Shown here one piece after another: positions 9,141-20,855 of a stretch of DNA of 41,383 nt. A program made the position numbers and the translations under genes. Each line of letters opens with the position of its first letter. Position 1 is the stretch's first letter. Below the pieces are notes generated by a model. The model saw only the letters and a list, made by a program, of their open reading frames with translations, searched no databases and was not told the DNA's origin. Origin of the DNA: Chara braunii (taxonomy: Eukaryota; Streptophyta; Charophyceae; Charales; Characeae); assembly GCA_003427395.1 (NCBI GenBank), contig BFEA01000583.1, forward strand, positions 784,403 through 825,785, read 5' to 3'.

Positions 9141-10400
9141 TTATAATTGGCAGGTGGCAATTCTGAAAGTTCCACTCTGGGTAGGGGAGATTATTCCAGG
9201 GTCTACCTTTGTTTTGGACACTGCTTAGCGGTAGATTCGAGCTTAGTTAATTAGGGTGATTGGAGTGAGATCGTGATATGAAGATTATTCTTCATAAACT
9301 TATAGACATAGCTTGGGGATTGGTCTGTCTTGTGTTACAGGTCTTCTTGAACGAGTGGATTCAGGATTTGGGCTAGATTCAGCTTGACCCTACAAGGATC
9401 ACCTTCTGTTATCACTGATAACAGATCGGTTGTCGATTCATCGGTTTACGATTCAACTTCAATCTACTCCAGCCGCTCAAACGAAAGGCTTTAACCTTGT
9501 GATTTGAACTGTTTTGTTGTGTTTTTACCCGGACTTTATTCGAATAGTCATTTAAAGAAAAGTACTGAGTATTTTATTTTGAGGAGTTGCACAAGAGTGA
9601 GGCTTGTATGGCTAAAAGCAAGGGGTGTGAGTGCAGAAAATGGTTGAAGTTGCCCCCGTGTAGTGTGTGGACTTTTGGTGGGATCTTTGATGTGATTGCA
9701 GGTATGTTAGTGATTCGGACTTTTGGATTTTGATTGTATGCACTCACATACATATATATATGGATGAGAGGAGCTCCACTGCGACTTTGAGAAGTGATCG
9801 TCACATATTAATAACCCTTTATATTTACGCGATATATATGTCTCTTGAGTGTTTCGCGCGGCCTACTGAGACCACGCGTAAGGGTTAAACAGATCATGTG
9901 TTTGAGAAAAAAGGGAGATCCCCTGTTATCCTTTGCTTTTTAGATTTCTATGGTTGGACGTTGTAGTCCGTGACAGTCGTCAAAGTCAAACCCCTTGACT
10001 TATTTTCAGGCCCTAGGTAAAGGAGCTGGTCTCCAGGGCCATAAGAGACGATTGCCACCATAGGTATGAACCTGTGTATCACCCACTCTCCGCAGGGTGC
10101 AGAAGAGGGTGTGGTTCTCAACCTCGCTTGGCGGTTGTCCAGCGTCGAGAGATTAACCCTCAAGGCGCGTGTCAGCCGACGCTTGAGCATCGGACGAGAC
10201 CCTCGAGGTTAACGAGGATCGCATAAGTATGGGAACTACATAGTACGTCATCACTGCGACCGCTTGCGTACGCTTGCATTGCGAGTCGATATGAGTTAGC
10301 CCTGCGTCCATGCGGTTTTATACTAAGTCTCCCGCGCGACGCCTATCCGATTTCCGCATCGGAGAGTTATGGGATGGCTACTGAGGGACTAGGAGTGTTG
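9141..10400. other. Probable retroelement remainder, no gene
   Basis: No open frame with recognisable features. The region may continue the LTR-like unit at 7.6-9.1 kb. A (TA)n stretch lies at about 9752-9762. CTCAAGGCGCGT at about 10159 matches a word at 3998. Confidence 0.35.
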
Positions 10401-12640
10401 TCGCGTTGTTTGTTCAGTGTTGTTCTGTATATGTATATGTACATGCGTATGTGTGTGTGTTTTTATTTTTATGTTCTTTATAGTGGTGTGCGCGTGGCGT
10501 GTGGGATGCGTCCTAGTCGACTGGCGACGAGTCCCACTTGGGACCTCAGCCCCCCAAGATGCCGGTTCGCATGCGGGTTCGATAGAGGCGTATTACCGCG
10601 CGTACCCCCTATGCTACAGCGAACGGGAAATGCCCTCGGCTAGTCCACCTCTGCGATTGCAGCTGATCAGCTTTCGTACTGTGAACTGGTAGCTTGGCGA
10701 GTATACGCCCACCGAAGAGAGGTGACAACTCCCATAAGGTGGAGGTAAGTCGTGCCTCGCGTAGGCCCTATCCTGTCGTAGGGGCTCACGAGAGGTATGA
10801 CTAGCGCACGCGGTCGGAGCGGCTTGCGGAAGCTCCATGTGTATTCGCGACGAGGATTAAGTCCAACTCCTTCATAACGCGGCCGAGAGGGTCCCGCGTT
10901 GCCCTTGTGTGGTGCCGGACCAATGCGCTCGACAACGCTATGACCATTGAGATTCGGCCTTTCGTTTTCTTTTTTTATTCTGTTTTATATTCCTTGAAAT
11001 TTGGTTACTTGCAAAAAAAAATTGGAAGGCTACCTAAGTCCCTCGTTCAGAACGCAAGGATCGCGGCATGTAGCAATCCTATAAAGAAGTGAAGGGGGCG
11101 GGTTATTGGCTACTGGCCAGTGGGTGTGCACGAGCAGCCTCGCCTTGCCGACTTTGATAATTTGAGGCTGGAGGGCAGAACGGCGAAGTGAGTAGGTGGT
11201 AGATTGTCTGTGTGTGCTGGCTATTTCATGAGTGCGCAGTTATGGCCTTGCACGACTATAAGCCAGATTGCTGGAACCTCATAACGCGTTGGTCCCCGAT
11301 ATCCGGGGAGGGCCTCTAGATCACGCCATGCTAAACTACGATGGGGGAGATGAGGCAAAACTAAAGATCAATGTGGAGGGAGCGAGAGAGGAGGAGATGA
11401 GAACAAACCCGAAGTTGCAGGTGGTGGTCACGGAGGCCAAGAACCGTGCGAAACGGAGGTGCAGGCAGGATGTCATCACAATGGAGGTACAACTGACCAT
11501 CGCTTACCATGAGGCTGAGACCTCCACCGATATGGTGAACTGTGAATAGCAGCATCTGGATCGTGATTCTGAGGGTGAGAGCAAGGTCAGTGTTATCGAA
11601 ACGCTTTCCTGGCATGGATTGGAACACTAGGGGAGGGACCACCCGCCGGCAGGGTCTGGGGAAGACGGCCCAGAGGCCAACTCGCGACGAGGGAAGGACC
11701 ATGATGGTTAGGCTGCTAGACGAGCAGACCAGCTAACGAGAGGAACGATGGAGTGGAGCGGGCAGCACCAAGAGAGAGGCCCAGAGGTCAACGCACGTCC
11801 ACGGGGTCTCTGAGAGAGAGGCGGAAAGTTATGAAGACATGGAGAAGGAAAGCAGCGTGATGGTAGAAGACGGGGCAGAGCTGCCTGCAGTGTGATGATT
11901 GCAACGCGGATGAGGGCAGCGTGGGCACATTCATAACGGGTGACATACTGGCGATGCCAGAGTGATTGGGGTCGTGAGCATGAAAAGAGAAAACCAAGCC
12001 AAGGAAAGCAGCGAGGTGGTTATAGACGACGGGTCCGGGTCTTGGTTGAAGAGGAGGAAACGAACTCGCAGTGCCGAATGCATGAGAAGAGAGAAATCGG
12101 ACCATCGGAAGTGAATCTAGCATGTTCGGGCCGTTGACGTCACCCACCTTTATTGGCGACCACTATCCTTCTGCCTCTTGAGTTGAACGAATGAGAAACG
12201 TAATCCCCGCAGAGCGTAGTGTGAGTGAGCAAGTCTGATGATCTCAACAAGCATTGGTCATGAGTAATATGTCACGACCACTAGCCCTCGCTTCTCTGAA
12301 GGTCACCGCTCCTATAAATGAGTGTCATAAGTTGATAGAAAGGGGGTATAAGAGCGTCATGTAGACGATCTGGGCCTGGCTGGGTACGAGGGATGGGTGG
12401 GAGCGAGTTGTTGTAACCATAGACCCTTCCGCACGGCTTCTCATACTCAGGGAACCCTTAACCCTTCCCACTCTATTCCCAATCTTAATTTTCTAGATGT
12501 GTATTGCTCGTCGTCTTCAGGTCAGGGGATTGGGTCACCCTCTGGTGATCATCTGTTACCAACCGATCAACGCCACGCTGGGAGTTACTTTGTAATCATA
12601 ATCTGTTTGTGAGCCTCTACCAATTACGATTGAGAGACAT
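10401..12640. other. Intergenic/decayed element, no gene called
   Basis: The longest plausible frame is 11268-11549 (+), whose product has acidic and basic clusters but no motif I recognise; it could be a gag-like relic or chance. Near 11847 and 12001 the words GGAAAGCAGCG...GACG(G)GG recur at 155-160 bp spacing, suggesting decayed internal duplication. No splice-supported exon found. Confidence 0.4.
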
Positions 12641-14380
12641 TGATTGTACATTCACAAAAATCTGAAAGATGCATGTCTACCACTGTCATGAATGGCAAAC
12701 CGAAAAATTAAAAAGAACCTTTCTCAAAGTGATGGATGTGACTCCACAAGAGATTGAAAACTTTGCGCTTCTTGCTAAGTTAAAAATGTTAGATAGATGA
12801 TTGGAGGGGAAAAAAATAATTTACGGCAAGCTCTCGGCCCCCTACATCTCTAAAAAATAGAGTAATCTTAATATTTTCCAATCCATTATAAGTGCGAGTT
12901 AGATGGACAGGGAACGACGCATTTTTAGGGATATTGCCTACCTACTCACAACATTTTTAACTGATGGGGACTAACTCTACGACTTGATCTGAGCTAATTA
13001 AGCAGTAGGGTCCTTCTGAAGAGGTGATCTGCAAGGTCCCGGATACGAAGTACATTTGTTCCCCCCGTGATAAGGAAGAAAAGGTTTGGCACGTCGTAAC
13101 TGACCGTCTATAGCTAAATCAGTTGGGTGCAATAATCCGTATGCATTTTGGGTTTATCTGCAATTGTCGAGCGACTCTCTCTCCACCTGAATGCTACGAC
13201 GAGACCGATGTTGCTCTGTTTAATACAGTCTTAACAATAATTGATGCATCTCATTCTTTACGGCCTTCAAAGGGTCCATGCAAATTTTGTCAAGTGTAGT
13301 CTGAACGAGAGAGTAAGCTTTGAACGGAATCCCCTCGCACAGAGCAGAACAAGGCCTATTCTACTTTTTTTTTTTTTTTTACTTATTTATTTAGCCATTT
13401 ACCTATCTTTTATTCTCACTCGATTTGGGCAGACGAGTGCTAATATGGACCCTGTTTCAAACTTAGCAAGGTTTCATGCCCGAGAGTTAGGCTTAGGCGT
13501 GTTAGCTCGCTTCGTAAAGTGCAAGTGAAGTTGGTACTCAGTGGACGACCTTATTAGTGCGAGAGCAGAGATGAAATTGATGAACTCCTTGCATGATGAG
13601 TAGACAAAGATAAAGTTTTCGCAAATCCCTGCTCCTTATGCAGACTGATAACGGTTGCTTTAGACCCAGTGCTCATAATAACTATGACGGTCGGGGGCAC
13701 CGCTGTCGAGAGCAGGGCCTCTGCTGAAGGAACCTTGTCAGGGTGCCAAGTGAGCGATTCTTAGCCATGCGATAACTTTGAACTTGGTTGTAATCCCTTA
13801 TCTTGAGGTCGTGCAAATGGCAAGAGGGGGTAATACGATCTCGGCTAAAACAAGACTGAGGCAATTTTTTTCTGGTTTCCTAGTAAAACTTCCATTTCTG
13901 AAACTAAGGCAAGCACCAGTCGAGATTGTCTTATTGACAAAGTTTCAACGCAGACTTTCTTCGTGAGATTGACATCAAGAGAATAAATACCGATGTCTGT
14001 CGTTGTGCAACCTTACCAAGAGACGGACCGTAGTCTGGTTCACAGAGTACAGGGTAAAGGAACGATCAACTCCACACCATTACACCATGTGGATCAAGTC
14101 AGACAAGCCGGGACGGAGGCTTAGTCGAGAGTGATCGACTTCAACTGTCTTATATTTCAGGGGAGCATTCCGGAGACCGAAAGTCGGGACTCCTCTTGGT
14201 TCCCTATGATTAGTGGTTAGCTGTCAAGCTACTCCCCAGACATTCATCATTCCTTTACCCTCAGGTCGACATCAGTCAGTCGAAGCACATTTAGACTGAA
14301 TTCACTTCCTACTCCAGCACTCGAACACTAATCAGGCATCTCTAATCATCTTAAGGGTCAACCTCTGCAAATGGTGTAAT
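12641..14380. other. Intergenic, no supported gene
   Basis: AT-richer sequence with T18 at about 13363-13380 and only short, interrupted frames. No protein family recognised. Confidence 0.4.
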
Positions 14381-14392
14381 GCTCTGATACGA
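14381..14392 (-). other. tRNA-iMet primer-binding-site remnant
   Basis: On the minus strand this reads TCGTATCAGAGC, matching 11 of 12 bases of the plant LTR-retrotransposon primer-binding site TGGTATCAGAGC, complementary to the 3' end of initiator tRNA-Met. It would mark a minus-strand element with its 5' LTR to the right of 14392 and its interior to the left. I could not identify the LTR pair or a pol gene, so it may be a decayed relic or coincidence. Confidence 0.4.
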
Positions 14393-15894
14393 GCTAACCT
14401 AGTCACTTCAGCTGCACGTTTCGCAAATCCAACGAGGTCCACTCTCAATAAAGTATTGTCACTTACGCAATTGGGGAATGTCTTTAGAGGAGTCTCCTGC
14501 AACATTAAGTCTGGCTCTCCAATGTGTTCTCAGTTGATTTTTGAACGGGGGTCAGTGTGAGAGACTTGTTAGGCACCAGGCCAAGGCTGAGCATCACAAA
14601 ACTTGACCGTGAGGTGCATGGGTATCCCTGATGAGTGAGGCTATTGATTATAGGTTTCTGGGATTGAAGGTCAAAGCAAGCAGCCTGAAGTCTAGAGAGA
14701 ACTTCGACGTCGTCTGTGGTTAACCCTAGTAGTGGAAAAATCCTCATCACATATCTTGAAAATAACAATTGTCAGATGTATGATAATTGCCAGCTAATAC
14801 TAGCGGTCTACCATAGGTAGCAAAATTCGTTGGCATGCAGGAACCCCCTTTGCTATACGTGGGTGGAATCCACGATCAGTGTAAATTTATTCATTACCTG
14901 AAATAGTAACTGCGGTTGAGTCATGTGGCCGAAAAGCAAAGGCAGCGATTCCTCAACTCAAACCAGAGAGGATTCTCGACATTGAACTCCTTTTAACTTT
15001 GTGCGGTCCTATTTTTTTCCGGAAAAGTAAACTAGTGTGATCAGACTAAGGGAGCTTTGAGCAAGTGTCGGCCTGGAGAACAAATCTTGCCCCCTCGGTC
15101 GTATGACTACCAAACACCTTGAGCGGCATTTGTAACTCCAGGTCAGTGTTCTTCCTTACTCAATCATCTTTTAGCCCTTCGACAAGTCGACAACAACCAA
15201 AATAGTTTTAGCAAGGATTAACAGTTGGTGAACGTCAGTGAAGACAACATCCGGGATCCAATTGTCTGGCAATATTCGATGGTCATTGGTCAGCTAGGGG
15301 TATTTCTTCTCCCCACAAGAACTGCTGAAAAATGGTGTCTGGAGAAGAAAGCGGGGGCGAAAGTATGAAGGAGCAAGAGATTCTGGTGATAAAATACAAA
15401 TCTAACAGGGATAAGAAAGAGGGATGGAAAGAAGAGGCATGTTGAGACATAGATCTGCATATGCAGGCACAGAGGGAACAAACAGTTCGGATGGTCAAAG
15501 AAGAAAAATACATCGAATATGGGTTTCATTTTTTCGGTCATGACGACAAGATGCACAACACTGGCTCATTGCTAGAGACGTGGAGCAGGTCAGGGCAATG
15601 CTCATATGAACGCAAGTGTGCCCGGATTCCTCTCCCGAGATCCCCACCAACATCTCAATTGGTGAATATCAGCCCGCAGTTCTCCTAGCGTTCCATTTTT
15701 AAGTGATCAGTATTCGGTGATCTGTTATCTCAGCAACATTCAGTCATTCTAGTTACCCGTAAGTTTCAACAAAGATCAATTAGCATTCAGTCATTGCTAT
15801 TGAACACTGAGAACAATATCAATCTGACAGTGTTCTCCCCAAAAGACTCAGAGATCGATTTCAGTATCCACCACAGCACATGACTGCAGTTTAG
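14393..15894. other. Intergenic, possible old LTR sequence
   Basis: No supported gene. CATTCAGTCATT occurs at about 15738 and 15784, a short direct repeat. If the primer-binding-site remnant at 14381 is real, part of this interval would be its LTR. Confidence 0.35.
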
Positions 15895-16341
15895 TCATTC
15901 CCAATTGAGGGAGTCAGCCTCAACAAGATAGCCCTCGAGGATGTTATCCAGTATCAATACGTCAATTCTATCGGTTTCTGTCAAGGGGGTCTGTCGATCT
16001 TTGCTGTGCTCACCAGATTTGCAAGCGGTACCATTCATGACTTGAGACTCTACGTGAAGAAGGGTAAGGAAGCCCACGAGCACTTTGATTCAGTTTGGAT
16101 CTTAACAACAAAGTATCTTGAGGTAAAAGAAAAAGAGTTTGATGAGAGTGACACGATGTTGATCCATGGCTTCGGACCCAAGCTCTACACTGACCATCAC
16201 AAGCCTCTAGTACCCTTCCTTCTCACAGATGGCTGTTGTTGGGGTGACTTGGTTGACCTAGCCAGGAGGTATATCTCCCCGACAAATGAAACGCTGACTG
16301 AACCCTTTGATTTTTTATATCTCAGACGAGGAATTTTCTAA
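15895..16341 (+). CDS. Unrecognised 149-codon frame, gag-like?
   Basis: The frame is open from just after TAG 15892-15894 to TAA 16339-16341, giving about 148 residues without a convincing initiator; the first ATG lies late, at 16156, within TMLIHGFGP. The peptide has globular composition: VSLNKIALEDVIQYQY, GTIHDLRLYVKKGKEA, KYLEVKEKEFDE, LTDGCCWGDLVDLARRYISP. This is far less biased than neighbouring frames and looks genuinely derived from coding sequence. The lack of a start and of flanking exons suggests a retroelement fragment, perhaps gag, or an internal exon. No catalytic motif is visible. Confidence 0.4.
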   Translation, partial: SFPIEGVSLNKIALEDVIQYQYVNSIGFCQGGLSIFAVLTRFASGTIHDLRLYVKKGKEAHEHFDSVWILTTKYLEVKEKEFDESDTMLIHGFGPKLYTDHHKPLVPFLLTDGCCWGDLVDLARRYISPTNETLTEPFDFLYLRRGIF

Positions 16342-17028
16342 CGTCTCTCCCTACATTATGGGAGGAATTTTGTGCTATGGTTGACTTTCGTATCATGGGC
16401 CTTGGATGAAAGGGCTTGGAACTTGCAAGCTTTAGGTGGCTCCACATCCAGAGACCACAGTCTCAGGGAGTACGTAGGCATGGATCGAGGCACAAGAAAC
16501 GTACAACCAAATAAGAGATTGATGAGGAAATTCTAGAGGGATGAGTGAGGGCTCTTGATGAGTGTTGACTGTGTCTATCCACTTGTACTCTCTAAGATTA
16601 TTATAAGTTCTCACTTTCTCTCATTCATCTTGTGTTTGCTTTGAGTCAGTCAGTCTTGCTACCTTTGCGTTGACTTTGCTTGATGATTGTGTTGTCTGAT
16701 AATCTTGTCGCAATTCTAAAAATTAGTAAATTGGCAAAATTGATACATACATGGCATACCAAAGTTTCATGATTATAATTTGCATGATCTTTGATGTTCC
16801 GAATCAAAATAAAAGATTCCTAAGACCAGGGATCGGCGAAGACCGCAATTCAAGGGTCTCGCTCGAAGTCTGACGCACACAACGGGAAGGGATTTACTTT
16901 AATTAATTTACTTATTTTTTGCCAACGTCATCAAAATCCTGCGTGATAGCCTGTTGGCTTTCTGGTCGCCGGATGTGGTCTGACTATAAAAAGTGCGACA
17001 ACACCCTAGAGTCAGGGCACACATTATA
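16342..17028. other. Intergenic, no supported gene
   Basis: AT-rich DNA without a recognisable feature, leading into the 31-bp minisatellite. Confidence 0.5.
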
Positions 17029-17862
17029 TCAACAACGCTGAGCGTGGGCATATGCCAGATCATCAATGTCGAGCCTGGGCATGCACTAATCATCAAGATT
17101 GGGTCTGGGCACACGCTAAATCGTCGAGCCCGGGCCTGGCCGCACACTAAATCATTGAGCCCGGGTCTGGGCGCATAGTAAATCATCGAGCCCGGGCCTG
17201 GGCGCACACAGGGACTGCAATGTCTAGTGTGGGTGCATACTCAAAAGCATGGACGCACACTCAAATAGAAATACAAGGCATGGGCACACACTCAAATAGC
17301 AACACCGAGCCTGGGAGCGTACTCCAATAGCAATACCGAGCATGGGCGCACAGTCGATCTTCTAGTTCAAGCTGGGCCGCGCACCCAATCAGCCAGTTTG
17401 TGTCTGGGCGCACAATAAATCATCAAAGTTAAGCTTGGGCGTGCAAACAACCAATTTGAGCTTGGGCACGCACCGAATCGTCAATGTCGGGGTTGGGCAT
17501 GCACTCAAACAACCAGTTTGAGCTTGGGCACGCCCTTAATTAGCAAGCTCAGGCTTGGGCACGTGCTCAAATAGCCAGTTCGGGCATGTGCGTGCACCAA
17601 ATCGTCAATGTTGGGCTTGGGCGCGCACTAAAACAGTCAGTTTGAGCCTGGGTGCACCCTCAATCAGCAAGCTCAAGCTTGGGCGGGCGCTCAAACAACC
17701 AGTTTGAGCTAGGGTGCGCACTCAATTGTCAATGTCTGGCTTGGGCCCGAACTCAAACGGCTAGTTTGAGCCTGGGCGGGCACTCACTCAGCAGTTCCCA
17801 GCATGGGCGCGCACGAGAACATCAATGTCGGGTTTGGGCGCGTACGGTATCCAAATGGTAAT
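17029..17862 (+). repeat. ~31-bp minisatellite, about 25-27 units
   Basis: Degenerate tandem units approximating GAGCCTGGGCGCACACTAAA followed by TCATCAA. GCTTGGGC or GCCTGGGC recurs roughly every 30-32 bases. The array drifts along its length: early units carry GAGCCCGGG and AAATCAT, later ones alternate CAACCAGTTTGAGC with AATTAGCAAGCTC, suggesting a multi-unit higher order in the second half. Not a CRISPR: there are no unique spacers and units vary continuously. Confidence 0.9.
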
Positions 17863-18170
17863 AAGGTGCGCGAGAGCGCTCAGGTCATGATCAACAATGT
17901 CATACAAACAATAAAGTGCACAAGGGCACACTGGTCACGAACTGAAGTGTTACACATATATCAATGAAACGCATAAGGGCGCACTAGTCACGAACGGTAG
18001 TGTCGCACAGATGTCAGGGCGCACAAAGGCGCATTAGTCACGAACCGTAGTGTCGCACTGATGTCAGGGTGCACTGGTCAAGAATTGCAATGTTGCACAA
18101 ATGGCAGTGAAACGCATAAGGGAACATTGGTCACTAACAACAAATGCCACACAATGCGTGAGGGCTAACT
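17863..18170 (+). repeat. ~58-bp minisatellite, about five units
   Basis: Diverged units contain A(A)(A)CGCATAAGGGCGCACT, GGTCACGAAC, G(T)AGTGT(C/T)(G)CACA and ATGTCAG. Clear copies start near 17916, 17972, 18018 and 18108, with a shortened unit near 18065. It adjoins the 31-bp array without a gap but shares only GGGCGCAC-like words with it. Confidence 0.8.
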
Positions 18171-18179
18171 GTGTAGATT

Positions 18180-18445
18180 CGCCAAGTGGCTTATCAACAC
18201 CGTATCGAGCTGCATTAGCCTGCCAAGTACCAGATCAGAACCATGATAGGTTTGCTCCAGCCTGCCAATTAGCAGATCGGGACCATGCCAGGTTGCGCCA
18301 GCCTGCAAAATAGCAGATCAGAACCATACCAGAATGCATCAGCCTTCCAAGTGGCAAATCAACACCATGTCGGGTTGCACCAGACTGCTAAGTGGTAGAT
18401 CAGTACAGCGCCACCCTGCCAAGTAGCAGATCATAACCTTATCAG
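18180..18445 (+). repeat. ~45-bp minisatellite, about six units
   Basis: Units approximate GCCAAGTAGCAGATCAGAAC then CATGCCAGGTTGCACCAGCC(T). Copies start near 18182, 18223, 18268, 18306, 18346 and 18412 with length variation. It is a different sequence from the two arrays before it. Confidence 0.85.
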
Positions 18446-18489
18446 GCTATGAGAGTTGGTCAAGCAGCGTCATGTCTGAACAACACGAG

Positions 18490-18630
18490 GGCACATACAG
18501 ATGCTGATCTGGAGTGCGTACGTGCACGCAGGTACCAAAAGTGTGGTTGCTCCCATCGTGCTCGTGGACACCAATGCTGATCAAGGAGCACGCAGTCACC
18601 AGTGCCAATCAAGGAGCGTGCGGGCGTGTG
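18490..18630 (+). repeat. Short ~35-bp degenerate repeat
   Basis: ATGCTGATC(A/T)(A)GGAG near 18497 and 18573, and GTGCCAATCAAGGAGCGTGC near 18602, each followed by a CACG/GTGCG word. Two or three decayed units; the fourth distinct array in the cluster. Confidence 0.5.
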
Positions 18631-19185
18631 GATTCCAGCACGCGGAGAGTACAATTGCCAACACCGGTCAAAATTGTACAACTCTGAATCCAACAAGCCC
18701 AGATCTTGCTTGCGAGGGTGTTTTCAAAGCCATCGCTCATATTCACTCCAATCAGGCATGTGTGTTTCATTTTTTCAAGTGGGTGCGTTTCCTACACGTG
18801 CAACAATGTGCAGATCCGGATTAAGAGTGTCATGGGCTCGAGACTGCTGCACATGCCCAATCCGACAGGATCACAGACTCAAGGATCAGCGCGCGGCGAC
18901 AGGTACGCAGTCTTGGAATAAGTGCGCACACTCGACCCAACGACGGAAGATTGTTCCTGAGGGAGTGGGGTCTCAGCAAACCGGAGGGCGTATGGGCCTG
19001 CTTCTTTATGGAGTCATTAAAAAAAAAAAGGCAAAAAATCTCAGTTTTAAAAAACTGTTCTGAGGGTCTGGAAGGACATGCCGCTAGAAACACCAACCCC
19101 CCCTCGCACGAAGGAGGAAGTCTTAGCCCAACAATTATTTGAAAATCCTTGTATTCCTGTATAGGATAGCCCGACCTTCCCTGCA
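18631..19185. other. Intergenic/5' flank of LINE fragment
   Basis: No supported gene. A10 at about 19020 and another A/T tract near 19050 are the only notable composition. LINE similarity may extend into this interval but I cannot read it confidently. Confidence 0.4.
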
Positions 19186-20373
19186 GACGGCTCTATGACG
19201 TCCTTTGACATAACCTATATGAAAAAGGGGGTCACTCGCATCCAAAACCTTTGGCCTTCCCTACTAAGCACCTGGGAACATTTGTCGGTCGTCAAGTCTC
19301 ATCTGTCAGGACTGAGAAGAGTAGAAAAAAACTGGCAGGTCATCCGGGGGGCTATCCCCTAAGATTGGCTCAAAATCCTAAGCCCGTAGGGGATGGACCC
19401 AGTTGGTACCTAGTATGTAGCAAACGACGAGGCGGAGGAGGAGGCGGTATGAAAAATAAAGGAAATAACCTCAAGTGGCTTCAAAATGATGGAGGAGTGA
19501 AAGTGTGAGGGGCACACGAATGAGCTAACAAAGTGGAGTGATCAGACGATACAACAATGAACAAGTCCACCATAGGCCAGGATAGTGAAATCTCTGCAAT
19601 CCGACAACCAGCCTGCAACCACTTGGATTTGTCACACTACATTACACCAGCTACGGATAGACCCACTTGCATGGAGTTGGAACAAACCAGTGTCAATTGG
19701 ATCAGAGAAGGCGCTAGTTAACCTCTTAGAGTACAACACGAGGGTAGGATACGAGATGGCCAACAAAACATCCAAGAAACCGTCCAGAGTGGCAGTGGCC
19801 AAATGGACAGCGGTGCTGGGCGACAACATACCAGTCAAAGAGCATCAATTTGAGTTGTTGTGGAAGACACTTTGCAAACTACCGAACGGAAAACATGTAA
19901 GTATTATGTGGTTACTCTCCACGATGGTTACCTCTTCCGCTGTCTGGTTGCTAGGAAGAGGAGTGGTGGTGGAACTGGGTTGTTCCAGATGTCGCTGACC
20001 TCTTGAGTCCACGAGGCACCTGTGGTGGGAATGTCCAACTTCAAAACGAGTTTGGCTATGGTGGGACCACCACTGGACGGAGTTGGGTGCCGGGAAGCTA
20101 AATTGGGACGAGTACTAGGTGTTGTTGGGTTTTCTGCCAACTGGTATGCAAGGAAGGAAAGGGTGGGGCTACATCGCACACGTACTACGAGGCATACTCT
20201 GCAAAGTGATGTAGGATGACAGAAACAGGGCAAGGTCTGACAAACGTGCTATGTTAGACATGAAGATAAAAATGTGGCTCAAGCATGCAATTAAAATAAA
20301 TTGGAGGAGAAAGACAAGAGCGTGGAGGGGTAGCAGGAAGCAAAGGTCCTGGTTCATGCATACCTGGGCTTTG
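19186..20373 (+). mobile_element. Dead LINE, 3' end of reverse transcriptase ORF
   Basis: A single reading frame (codons beginning at positions such as 19186 and 19585) carries LINE ORF2 C-terminal features. RIQNLWPS...W..L (19237 on) and VIRGAIP.DWLKIL resemble the linker after the RT domain. WTAVLGD...FELLWKTLCKLPNG (19801-19895) and IMWLL precede a zinc-binding motif of the zf-RVT type, CSRC (19981-19992) then HLWWEC (20017-20034), followed by VW.WWD.HW. About ten in-frame stops interrupt it (for example near 19357, 19384, 19438, 19996, 20116, 20215), with no frameshift needed. The RT catalytic domain and endonuclease lie outside or are lost. It ends in basic Lys/Arg/Trp-rich sequence near 20340. 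No intact protein is made. Confidence 0.8.
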
Positions 20374-20855
20374 AGTTACAGTCCACTCAAACCGGGGCCT
20401 GGTGATTTTCAATTGGGTGTTAGATCTAGGCAAAACTCAGTAGAACAAATTAGCTATGTATAGGTAAAGTTATAAACCAGGACACTCGGTTAAGCAGGGC
20501 CGTCATGGGCCGTTAGGGGAGTGTTAGTAGGGCCCAGACTTTGTCCTCTGCACCGTGCTAGTCGCAGATTTATGATAGAACGGTTAGCCTCAATTACAGA
20601 CAGTGACCCGGTTCTACCCAGCTGCTCAGAGTCTTATTTCACAAGGTAAAACTATCTCAATTATTTCGAAGTCAGGTCATTTATTACACCTTTTCAAGTT
20701 TAAGACAAGTACCAGGACTGCACCGCCACGTCAGATTAAGAATTAGACATACTGGGGAACTTGATAGCTGAGAGTTCCGAAGGCAATGGCCTGTAAGCTA
20801 AGCTGTCTGATGCTGTCAGTGATCCGGGTTGAATTATGAGGTCCCCGCCCTCTTT
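20374..20855. other. LINE 3' flank/intergenic
   Basis: The LINE frame may run to a TAG near 20461, but similarity is unclear. No poly-A tail or target-site duplication is obvious by eye. No gene supported. Confidence 0.4.

Noticed and set aside
10500-10700. tRNA-like GGGTTCGAT word
   Set aside because: No acceptor, D or anticodon arms can be drawn around it.
17029-17862. CRISPR-like array
   Set aside because: Units are contiguous and continuously variable with no unique spacers, in a eukaryotic context with no cas genes.
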